A DNA stretch of 64,000 nucleotides from Verpa conica (Eukaryota > Ascomycota > Pezizomycetes > Pezizales > Morchellaceae): contig JAUFSD010000017.1 in NCBI GenBank assembly GCA_033030425.1, positions 1,331,001 to 1,395,000 of the forward strand. The letters run 5' to 3'. The stretch's first letter is position 1. The number at the start of each line of letters is the position of its first letter. Made by a program: the position numbers and the translations under genes. The notes beneath the pieces are model-generated. The model was not told the DNA's origin, did no database searches, and was given only the letters and a program-made list of their open reading frames with translations. Below are positions 55,797-64,000 of this stretch, in pieces.

Positions 55797-58170
55797 CGCA
55801 CTGTTGGCTTCTAGAAGGTTGTGGGTTTTCATAAAGTATACAGACCAACTAAATATTTTCAAGCTGGTTGAAAAAAACCCTAGCTCTAGGGAGCATGGTA
55901 CCCTACTGTGCCACACTTCCCACTCCAAAACTCTAACCCCGCCACATATACTTCTATCTTAGTACCCGGATATCCAACACGAATCCGGTAATCTTACAAT
56001 ATACGATGAATAGTAATTATTGTACCGCATCACGACACCAGCTCAAGTCATACAGTAAGCACCAGTGTGACCCAAGTCGTGACTAGTACTGAAGGAGGAT
56101 ATCAGCTGAACATTGTGAGTACTCCCCCCCCCCAAAGGAGCACGTGAATATCTCGATCTCCTCGATAAAGAAGTCTGTTACCTGAATCGAGTACTCTACA
56201 ACACAATACTAATCGTGAACCTAAACCGGTACGTGGTAGACTTCCCCTTTTTTTTGTGTGTGTATCCGCCTACTTATCCACCTACCAAGGGCGAGCTGAA
56301 AGAAATAAGGGACTCATCGGACCGTGATTCCACACTCTTAGAACAACCTGTTTCAGAGTCCCGATTTCGAATTCCACAGACGCCGTAGCACCTGCGTTGA
56401 TAGGAGAACTCGTAGAAGCACATTATCTTTTTCGAAAAAGAGATAGAAGCGCTTGGTTTCTAGCTAGATTCAGAAGGAAGATAATCCAACCCTACCCCCC
56501 CACGAGTGACGAGTTATGAATACTCAAAATCCAAACTCATAACTCAAACCCTAACCCATGAGGTCTCCCCCCCTCTCTCAGAGGAAACAGAAAACAGGGA
56601 ACCGAGGGTCAGGAACTCTACCGTCGGTGGCCTAGCCGGTCTGCAGGCTATTCGCGTGGCGGTGCCGGCGTAGGTGATCTTGGCCGACGCTGGGTTAGGG
56701 TTTATCACCTCTTCCCAACTCGGACGCCTCAAACACGCAGGGTCGGTTAAGCTACTGTTCTGTACTGACTGTTCTCTTGCAATGTATACGCAACACTTGG
56801 TTTTGAGTATCCTTCCTCCCTTGATACCTCTTTCTGTTTTTTTCTTTTCTTCTCCAGCGCTTCAGATTGTTGAAACGTTGAGATGGCTGTATTGGTCGCG
56901 TAGGTATGTAGGTATTCATCCCCTCCCAACGATAAACTCCATCTTATCATCCCCCCACTGCTCGGAGTACAATTCCCAAATTAACACATAATTAAGCTTC
57001 TTCTCGAAGGGTCACGCACGACCGCTTGCTTATTGGGTCAAAAGGTTGTTCACCCTCTCTCGCCGCATTTCTATGCGGAGAAGTAAATGTCGAAATAAAG
57101 ATTCGCTGTGCCGCGAGAGAGAGAGCGAGTGACCGAGCCCTGCCCTGCCCCCCGGTGAAGTACTGTTTTTTATCGGGTAAAGTGTTATCGTGTGTGCAGA
57201 CTGGGTGTTTTAGAGGTGTTGGAATCGAGGGTTGGGGGGGATGTGTGCGATAACTAAATTCAAAACAATCCGATACACAGAATGGTAGAAAGTGGTTCTT
57301 GTCGTAATTCAGCTCACAATTCATAATCTCTATCTCGCATCTCTTATCCCCTCTCCCCCAATCCCCTCCCCCCCCCCGCCGCTCTGAGCCCCCTCTCTCC
57401 CGGACTGTACTCGCCCACCGTCGGTCTTGGTTGCATACCGACTGAGGCTCTGCATGATGCTTACCATTGGGGCATAGCGCAGGGTTAATAATACCGTGAG
57501 AGTGGAAGGTCACGATGGAGGTCACCTTACTATCCCATTCATGATACACAGTCTTCTCTTCTGTTGTCTCCTCTGCCCTCTCCTCTTCTCTCTCCCCTGT
57601 CAGTGACCCTTCGGTTGATGACATCCATTTCTAGCAAAAGTCGGTAGAACCCCCCCCCCCCCCAGAAGCATGGCACCGTACTGACTGAGAGGTACAGAAC
57701 AAGAAAAACATCTACACCGTCGGTGGACCATCACCGTTACCCCACGATGAGAATAAAGTTGAATTCGAATTCTACCGTACATAATGTCTCTATATCCTCT
57801 CCTTCACCCCCCTCCCTCCCCCCCCTCCCCTTCACGGGTTCTATCTTTCGGTTTCTTTCTCAAACTCAACTCCCGGTTCCGATACTTCAGCGCTTATAAC
57901 GTGGAGCACTGCAGCTGCAACCCCCCCCTCCCCTCTCACCCCGCGTTACAGATACTTGTGTTCCTTCCTGTTTACTCTAGGAGACTTTTTTGTTTCAAAA
58001 AAGAATAGGAAAGAAAGAGGAAAAAATACTTGGTTTTTTTTTGATATTGGATATATTTCAGACTACATCTTGAGAGGCCATTGCTCTTTTTTACTCCTCT
58101 CCTCGCATGTGTCTGAATTGAGCATTCGAACATACGGCATAGAGATCGTCCTCACGACACATCACTCACA
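55797..58170. other. Intergenic region upstream of the 58171 gene
   Basis: A minus-strand frame at 56992-57624 (210 codons, ATG start) is the only long ORF. It contains purine-rich low-complexity stretches and no domain, and may be a hypothetical gene or chance. C runs occur near 56125, 57370, 57650 (C14) and 57820. CCCTAACCC words occur near 56548 and inverted near 56695. The last 400 bp are a C/T-rich leader. Confidence 0.35.
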
Positions 58171-60180
58171 ATGACGAAGTACAGCTTCAACTCGACGTCG
58201 AAACGGTCACTCTCTCCAGCGCCCTCACAGTCTCGACCGTTCGACCTCGACCACCAGATGCGTCTCTTCATGGTCGAGAAGCGCTCAGCGGGACTCCACC
58301 CGCAGCTCTCGCCGCTGCCCACACACTCGCGCACACCCAGCTACAACACCCAGAAGCAGCTGCCAATGCCGCCCTCACCGCCGCGGAAGCTACTCCGCCT
58401 CACATCAAAACCCTCCAAGCGGTACAACACCCCCACAACCGCAACATACTTCAACTCATCTGGCCGCGCCGTCTCCAGAACAGAGATCCGTCCGGTCCCA
58501 CGCAGCAATGGCGCTTCCTCGTCCGCCCCGTCACTCGTCTCTCCGAGCGAGATGCAGCGCTTCTTCGATACCCACCAGAAACGTCCATCGAGCTTCATAG
58601 CCCCCGAGACACCCAACGACGTATTCTGGACATCACTCAAGACACCCGAAACAGCACTCCCACCCCGCTGGCACACTCCCGAAAACAGCCCGCTCCTCCC
58701 ACCCCCGCGCGGCAACCTCCGCACGATCCCTCCCCCAATCACAATCATCTCCCCCTCCCCGCCAAAACGCCGCGGCGGCGGCGGCAGCAGCGGAGCAACA
58801 CCCCAACTCCGCAACAAAACGAGCGAGATATTCGAATCAGTGTTGGGAATAAGTACCACCACCACCACCACGACTTCAAAAAAACACATTCGAGGAAACG
58901 AATTAGCACCCCCGCAGACTGTGAATGGTATCTCACCCCGTCGTATCACTATCGACTCTATAGAACGTCCGCCGCGGACTCCGCCTGCGCCACCAACACC
59001 GGCAAAGAGCCGTGCGCAGCGCGAACGTGCCCGCGCACCCATACCCGCCGGCACACCCGTTGGATACGTCGCCGAGCTCGTCGGTAGCGAAGTCGAGGTG
59101 CCCCCAGTAGAGCTCATGGGGGATGTGGCGTTCCCGGTCATTATGGCACCGGCGCCGAAAAAAAGAGTTAAAGCGAGTAAAGTCAAAAGCAAAGTAAAAC
59201 AACGAAAACCACAGACTCCAGAAGGTAGAGAAATGTATGCGAGATTACCGTTACCGGATGTACCAATTACAACTACAACTACTACTACTTCGGTGACGCC
59301 TCCAGGGTCGCCGAGGAGGAGTTGTGGGTCTAGTCCCGTGTTGGAGGTGGATTTGGAGTGCTTTGAGGACGGATTGGTCGAGTGGTTTAATAACTTTAAT
59401 TGGAGTGAGGCTATTCAGGTTAGTCCCACAGAGAGTGTATCGACTACTCCAACAACTGCCACGCTACAGACGCCGATGGAGTTTGTGCATGATACGAGAG
59501 CGAGTGTTGTGGACCCGGATGGCGCGGTCGTTACTGGCGAGCAGAAGGTTCCAGTGGCGGCGGCGGCGACGAGCTTTTTGGTGTCGCCGTCGCTCACGCC
59601 GCAGGAGACCGCTTTGTTGTCGCCGGTGTTTCCGGTCTCGCCGAGGTTGGCGAGTTATTATGGGGCTAGAGCGTCGTTCGCTAGTAGTGTTGGAGATGCG
59701 TTTAGGTTTGATGAAGAGGCGGGAGAGGGGTTGAGTGATGTGGATGAGCGGTATGAGGAGGAGGAGGAAGAGGAGTTGGATGTGGATGAGATGTATGGGT
59801 TTGGTCGGGAGGGCGAGGACGGGGGCGAAGTGGAAGAAGTGGAAGAGGGTGAAGTGGGTGAAGAAGGCGATAGAACATCCCTGGATTCACGACTAGAGTT
59901 TGAGATTGAGATGATCTTGAACGGGTCGTATGGAGGAGGGTCACCGGATGACTGGAGAGACGGGATTTATTCTGCAGGAGAGGAGTCCCCTGATTTGGAA
60001 GATGTAGTGGCGGGGTATTGGGGCGAGGAAGGAGAAGGCGAGATTATGGTGGGGTTGGATATTGATGGAGTGTGGGGTGAAAGAGAGGAGGGTAGGCCGA
60101 AGACTAGGTATATTGCGGGTAGGAATAGTGCAATTGAAGGGGATGTGGTGTTTTGTTTACGTGGTGTGGATAGTATGTAG
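58171..60180 (+). CDS. 669-aa disordered Ser/Pro-rich protein with acidic C-terminus
   Basis: Single GC-rich frame of 669 codons starting in a good context (CACAATGACG). Residues 1-350 are Ser/Thr/Pro/Arg-rich with many SP/TP pairs, typical of phospho-regulated scaffold or cell-cycle proteins. Two poly-Thr runs (about 231-238 and 371-378) come from ACN microsatellites. Residues 315-350 are basic (KKRVKASKVKSKVKQRK). Residues about 410-430 contain a Glu/Trp-rich motif (DGLVEWFNNFNWSEAI). Residues about 525-600 are extremely acidic, then an amphipathic stretch (LEFEIEMILNGSY). The protein ends with a hydrophobic segment. No named domain. It converges with the right-edge gene across 424 bp. Confidence 0.85.
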   Translation: MTKYSFNSTSKRSLSPAPSQSRPFDLDHQMRLFMVEKRSAGLHPQLSPLPTHSRTPSYNTQKQLPMPPSPPRKLLRLTSKPSKRYNTPTTATYFNSSGRAVSRTEIRPVPRSNGASSSAPSLVSPSEMQRFFDTHQKRPSSFIAPETPNDVFWTSLKTPETALPPRWHTPENSPLLPPPRGNLRTIPPPITIISPSPPKRRGGGGSSGATPQLRNKTSEIFESVLGISTTTTTTTSKKHIRGNELAPPQTVNGISPRRITIDSIERPPRTPPAPPTPAKSRAQRERARAPIPAGTPVGYVAELVGSEVEVPPVELMGDVAFPVIMAPAPKKRVKASKVKSKVKQRKPQTPEGREMYARLPLPDVPITTTTTTTSVTPPGSPRRSCGSSPVLEVDLECFEDGLVEWFNNFNWSEAIQVSPTESVSTTPTTATLQTPMEFVHDTRASVVDPDGAVVTGEQKVPVAAAATSFLVSPSLTPQETALLSPVFPVSPRLASYYGARASFASSVGDAFRFDEEAGEGLSDVDERYEEEEEEELDVDEMYGFGREGEDGGEVEEVEEGEVGEEGDRTSLDSRLEFEIEMILNGSYGGGSPDDWRDGIYSAGEESPDLEDVVAGYWGEEGEGEIMVGLDIDGVWGEREEGRPKTRYIAGRNSAIEGDVVFCLRGVDSM

Positions 60181-60604
60181 ATGAAAGGATGTAGTTTTTG
60201 TCTTATTTTTTTATATGGGTTAGCGGGCGTATTGGTGTTTTTCCTATTTTTCTTATCGGTTGTGTTTCTTTTGTTTAAAAATAGTGGTGCGATTATAGCA
60301 TAGCGAGGTGGATTTTATGATTGGTACGGCCTGGGGGTGATTCTTCAATTAAATGATTGGTTCTTTATGTCTTGCATAGCTGTGATATTACCTGCAGTTT
60401 CCCGATTTAGACAATTGTTATTCAAATAAATGTCTTGGATCATGATCAATCACTCGAACATTTGATTCGCTACCTAGATTACCACTATATAATAGAAACT
60501 TACAATCTCAAAGAAAAACAATAATGCCAGCTCAATAATTCAAAGTACTCAAAGTATATAACCAACCCAAAAAGCATAACCAACCCAAAAATCATAACCA
60601 AGCT
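60181..60604. other. Convergent intergenic region
   Basis: AT-rich 424-bp spacer that must carry both 3' ends. Short AACCAACCCAAAAA-type direct repeats occur near 60560-60600. No gene. Confidence 0.5.
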
Positions 60605-63600
60605 TCAAGCAACATCGTCCCACGCTAGATACTGCTCCCCCCAATTCTCGCCCCAATGCTGCATAGGAAACGTCTCGCCTTGACCCGCCATCTTCTCAAT
60701 CTCCAACCTCTGCATATCTAACCTCGAATACCATCTATCCATTCTCTGATCATGACTATCCCTAACGTTCCTCACAAACTCCCCGCTAGAATTCCACAAC
60801 GGATATAGAGCACCCAGAAGGATCAAAAACGCCAAGAAGGCAGCCCATCTACCAATGCTTGCGTTCAGCAAGGCCTGTCTTTCTGCTTTCTCAATTGTCC
60901 AACGCTCAAATGTTAATGGTGTGATTGGCGTTGCTCTTGCTTGCTGGCTGGGTGTTAGGTATTGCCCCTCTGTTAGATACTGTATTGGTCGCTCTAGTGA
61001 GCCTGTTATCATTACCGTAGCAGGTACGCCTGGTTCAGGTTTTACTGGAGTTAAGTACTGTACTGGTCCTGTGCGTTTATCTAACTTGACAACAGTAGCC
61101 GATCTTTCTTTTGAATGGTACTGTGATTCAGGTGGTTTAACCCCTTTTTTGAAGATAAGATCTGTCAGCCAATTTTGACCTCCGGAAAGCTCGTCAAGCT
61201 CGTCAAGACTCTTTTCCGAATCCTCTTCACGTTCCTTTTTTGCCTTCATAAATTCACCCAAGAGCTTATTAACCTCCAACTCTGTTTTAGCCTGCTCTCT
61301 TGACATTGTCTCTTCTATGAGAGCTTGGCTCTTTTTTTCCTCTACTGCCTCCGCAGCTCGATTCATCGCTGTATACTCTCTCATTTTATCAGCAACACTC
61401 CAATCATCGTCAGGCCCAGGGAGTGGGGGTTCCGACGGTTTCATGAATTCCGGTATCCACATCTGGTATGGTATATTATTCATAGTCTTAATCATCCAAG
61501 ATATACTGAATGCTCTCTCCGGGTTTGCTCCTCTCTTACAGCTTCGAAAGTTATATCGTGAGTTCGCCACCCGCACACCATCGTAGCCGGTCGGGTCAGC
61601 GGGGCCAGCAGGGCCTCCTCCACCCCTTTTTCTTCTCATTGCCTCCGCAGCTCGTGCTCTCCTATCTGCTTCTACCCTAGCTATTTGACGCTGTAAGCGC
61701 AAGGAACGTCGTTCATCGGGGGAGGTTGGCCCGCTTGGAGGTACGTAGGTTAAATCGTCATTGTCAAGCTTAGGCATCTTTGGCCTCCTTGGCCTCCTTG
61801 GCCTCCTTGGGGTCCTTGGCGCTACCGGAGGAGGTATTACTACTACAGGAGGTACCACTGCAGGTACTATTCCAGGTACTACAGCAGGTGCTACCCCAGG
61901 TACTACAGCAGGTGCTACCACAGGTGCTATTACAGGTGCTACCACAGGTGCTACCACAGGTGCTACTCCTGGTGCTACCACAGGTGCTACTCCAGGTGCT
62001 ACTCCAGGTACTACCACAGGTGCTATTACAGGTGCTACCCCAGGTGCTATTACAGGTGCTACCCCAGGTGCTACCCCAGGTGCTACCACGGGTACTACCA
62101 CGGGTGCTACCACGGGTACTACCACGGGTGCTACCACGGGTGCTATTACAGGTGCTACCACGGGTGCTATTACAGGTGCTACTCCAGGTATTACCCCAGG
62201 TGCTACCGCAGGTGCTACCGCAGGTACTACCGCAGGTGGTATTTCAGGTGGCATTTCAGGTATTACCACAGGTACTACAGGTACTATTTCAGGTACTACT
62301 ACAGGTATTACTGCAGGTACTTTAGGTCCTGGATCGTCGGGATCGTCAAGGCCGACAGGGTCAACAGGGTCGTCAACTTCTACCCCAGGTATAACTGCTA
62401 ACACATCATCCGCAGGCTTATCTGGACCTGCCGGGACTTTGGGGTCATCCGCAGGACCCACCGGGGGATCCGGTGCAGGATCTACCTTTGCATCTGGACC
62501 TTCTGGAACTTTGGGGTCCGGGACCTTATCTACCTCAGGAGCTGGATCCGCTGGGGGGCCTGGCGGTATATCTGGACCTTCTGGTACTTTAGCATCCGGA
62601 ACTTTATCTACTCCAGGGGCTGGATCTGCCAGAGGTCCTGGCGGTATATCTGGACCTTTAGGATCTGGGCCTTTAGGATCTGGACCTTCAGGATCTAAAC
62701 CTTTAGGATCTGGGCCTTTAGGATCTGGTCCAGGCATATCTGGATCTGCTGGGACTTCGGGGTCCGGGACTTTATCTACCCCAGGAGCAGGATCTACTGG
62801 GCCTGGTGGTATATCTGGACCTTCTGGTACTTTAGCATCCGGAACTTTATCTACTCCAGGGGCTGGATCCGCCGGAGGTCCTGGCGGTATATCTGGACCT
62901 TTAGGATCTAGGCCTTTAGGATCTGGGCCTTTAGGATCTGGACCTTCTGGGACCTTGGGGTCCGGAACTTTATCTACCCCAGGAGCAGGATCTACTGGGC
63001 CTGGTGGTATATCTGGACCTTCTGGTACTTTAGCATCCGGAACTTTATCTACTCCAGGGGCTGGATCCGCCGGAGGTCCTAGCGGTATATCTGGACCTTT
63101 GGGATCTACCTTTGCATCTGGACCTTCTGGGACTTTGGGATCCGCCGGGGGATCCGCCGGTACATCTGGAACTTCAGGGCCTGGAACTTTAGGACCTGGA
63201 ACTTTAGGACCTGGAACTTTAGGGTCTGATGCCTTATCCACCTTAGGAGCAGGATCCGCTGGAGGTCCTGGCGGTATATCTGGACCTTTAGGATCTGGAC
63301 CTTTAGGATCTGGACCTTTAGGATCTGGACCTTTAGGATCTGGGCCTTTAGGATCTGGATCTGCTGGGACTTCGGGATCATCCCCATCTGCCTTAGGGTC
63401 AATGCCTGCTGGGAGGTCTGGTGGATCATCTAACTCTGCGTCTGGACCTTCCGGGACTTTGGGATCTGTCCGGGGATCCGCTGGTACATCTGGAACTTTA
63501 GGACCTGGAACTTTAGGACCTGGAACTTTAGGACCTGGAACTTTAGGACCTGGAACCTTGGGACCTGGTGGAGGATCATCTACGCCCACACCCGGACCTA

Positions 63601-64000
63601 CTGCAGGCTTATCCACCCCTGGAGCCGGATCTACACCTGCATCTACATCTGCCGGGACATCTTTACCTTTGGGCCCAGGAGCAGGGTCTGCCGGCTTAGG
63701 ATCGTCCTTACCTGCTGGCTTGGGGTCTTCTTTATCTGCCCTTGGCTTAGGTTTTGGCTTAAACGCTGGCCGCGGTCTTGGTCTATGCCGTGGTCCCTGG
63801 CGTGGCATTATATCTGGATTTGAATCATCTGAATCCGAGTCATCGGGTTTAGGCCTAGCACCGGTTGGGAAATCATTCGCTTTGAATCCTGGGTCATCCT
63901 CCTCCTCATCATCTTCTGCTGGTTTTTTGGCCCTTGTTTCCGAATAGACTTTCGGAACCTTACCATCTGCCCCCTTCTTCAGCATAAAATCAATTAGTTC
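60605..64000 (-). CDS. Long Pro/Val/Gly repeat protein with C-terminal membrane segment, truncated at the right edge
   Basis: The minus-strand frame ends at 60605 and stays open to position 64000; the residues before Met 63985 (ELIDF) show that the 5' end is outside the window. Counting from that Met there are 1126 residues. Residues 1-90 are charged and preceded by an ankyrin-end-like LKKGAD. Residues about 90-735 are low-complexity, built from D-P-K-G-P and P-K-V-P-G five-residue units and A-P-V-V/I four-residue units. A basic RRPRRPRRP patch follows. Residues about 760-1040 are non-repetitive and charged. Residues 1047-1064 form one transmembrane helix (WAAFLAFLILLGALYPLW), followed by a 62-residue tail. 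The repeats look like an extended surface or wall-spanning stalk. Ankyrin content is only a hint. Confidence 0.85.
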   Translation of the reverse strand, partial: ELIDFMLKKGADGKVPKVYSETRAKKPAEDDEEEDDPGFKANDFPTGARPKPDDSDSDDSNPDIMPRQGPRHRPRPRPAFKPKPKPRADKEDPKPAGKDDPKPADPAPGPKGKDVPADVDAGVDPAPGVDKPAVGPGVGVDDPPPGPKVPGPKVPGPKVPGPKVPGPKVPDVPADPRTDPKVPEGPDAELDDPPDLPAGIDPKADGDDPEVPADPDPKGPDPKGPDPKGPDPKGPDPKGPDIPPGPPADPAPKVDKASDPKVPGPKVPGPKVPGPEVPDVPADPPADPKVPEGPDAKVDPKGPDIPLGPPADPAPGVDKVPDAKVPEGPDIPPGPVDPAPGVDKVPDPKVPEGPDPKGPDPKGLDPKGPDIPPGPPADPAPGVDKVPDAKVPEGPDIPPGPVDPAPGVDKVPDPEVPADPDMPGPDPKGPDPKGLDPEGPDPKGPDPKGPDIPPGPLADPAPGVDKVPDAKVPEGPDIPPGPPADPAPEVDKVPDPKVPEGPDAKVDPAPDPPVGPADDPKVPAGPDKPADDVLAVIPGVEVDDPVDPVGLDDPDDPGPKVPAVIPVVVPEIVPVVPVVIPEMPPEIPPAVVPAVAPAVAPGVIPGVAPVIAPVVAPVIAPVVAPVVVPVVAPVVVPVVAPGVAPGVAPVIAPGVAPVIAPVVVPGVAPGVAPVVAPGVAPVVAPVVAPVIAPVVAPAVVPGVAPAVVPGIVPAVVPPVVVIPPPVAPRTPRRPRRPRRPKMPKLDNDDLTYVPPSGPTSPDERRSLRLQRQIARVEADRRARAAEAMRRKRGGGGPAGPADPTGYDGVRVANSRYNFRSCKRGANPERAFSISWMIKTMNNIPYQMWIPEFMKPSEPPLPGPDDDWSVADKMREYTAMNRAAEAVEEKKSQALIEETMSREQAKTELEVNKLLGEFMKAKKEREEDSEKSLDELDELSGGQNWLTDLIFKKGVKPPESQYHSKERSATVVKLDKRTGPVQYLTPVKPEPGVPATVMITGSLERPIQYLTEGQYLTPSQQARATPITPLTFERWTIEKAERQALLNASIGRWAAFLAFLILLGALYPLWNSSGEFVRNVRDSHDQRMDRWYSRLDMQRLEIEKMAGQGETFPMQHWGENWGEQYLAWDDVA
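61780..63560. repeat. 12/15-bp tandem repeats inside the right-edge gene
   Basis: Plus-strand units such as GGTGCTACCACA (61880-62260), GGATCTGGACCTTTA (about 62650-63360) and GGACCTGGAACTTTA (near 63180-63225 and 63495-63555) repeat many times with small changes. All unit lengths are multiples of three. The opposite strand is also open for 728 codons across this region, a by-product of the repeats. Confidence 0.85.

Noticed and set aside
51950..56705. TTAGGG-like words (near 51950, 55565, 56695) suggesting an interstitial telomere
   Set aside because: At most two units in each place, with no array; expected by chance or as transcription-factor sites.
61761..63947. 728-codon plus-strand collagen-like ORF
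   Set aside because: It is confined to the antisense of triplet-multiple repeats in the right-edge gene; the minus frame extends well beyond the repeats into non-repetitive sequence.
1..64000. Retrotransposon or DNA transposase genes
   Set aside because: No reverse transcriptase, integrase, RNase H or transposase motif, and no long terminal repeat, was recognised in any frame examined; only non-autonomous TIR units are present.

Overview
The window looks like nuclear DNA of a filamentous ascomycete fungus (Pezizomycotina; no species or order assigned). The reasons are short introns of about 42-132 nt with GTAAGT/GTATGT-type donors and CTAAC/CTAAT/CTGAC branch points just before the acceptor, short disordered Ser/Pro/basic proteins, a Reb1/TTF-I type Myb protein, and AT-rich intergenic DNA with TIR elements and decayed genes. 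There is no bacterial, organellar or viral signature. I found no rRNA, no convincing tRNA and no CRISPR array.

Layout. 1-5.5 kb: the 5' part of a minus-strand gene leaving the left edge, then two intact genes (1381-2928, 4104-5468) whose proteins each have two SANT/Myb-like helical modules separated by an acidic or basic linker. 5.5-12 kb: decayed coding sequence, a two-exon basic protein (8262-9033), a coiled-coil plus SAP-like protein (10769-11644) and a small membrane-anchor ORF. 12-17 kb: a 578-bp TIR element with TA flanks, a broken copy (about 13823-14748) of the SANT-like gene at 16140-16991, and that intact gene. 17-21 kb is gene-poor. 21-34 kb: a two-exon gene (21279-22302), a three-exon Reb1/TTF-I-like gene (24471-26598, minus), a two-exon gene (30094-31286), a four-exon gene (32496-33377) and a 229-bp TIR element. 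34-48 kb: mostly decayed or low-complexity DNA with scattered small genes, several visible only after splicing. 48-64 kb is denser: small disordered proteins (48671-49186, 52527-53338, 55242-55763), a Ser/Thr-rich single-pass membrane protein (49230-49799), a 669-aa Ser/Pro-rich acidic protein (58171-60180) and, leaving the right edge, a very long Pro/Val/Gly repeat protein with a C-terminal membrane segment.

The main biological signal is a local cluster of fast-diverging two-module SANT/Myb-like proteins, with at least one recognisable broken paralogue, near a canonical Reb1-family gene. Around it are small, nuclear-looking proteins carrying putative SAP-like, RVxF-like and PIP-like motifs. 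I infer a lineage-specific, rapidly turning-over compartment of chromatin or DNA-binding proteins; the sequence alone does not prove function.

Limits: splice models were built by eye from frame, donor, branch point and acceptor. No database search, composition count or RNA data was available. Very short genes are probably still missed.
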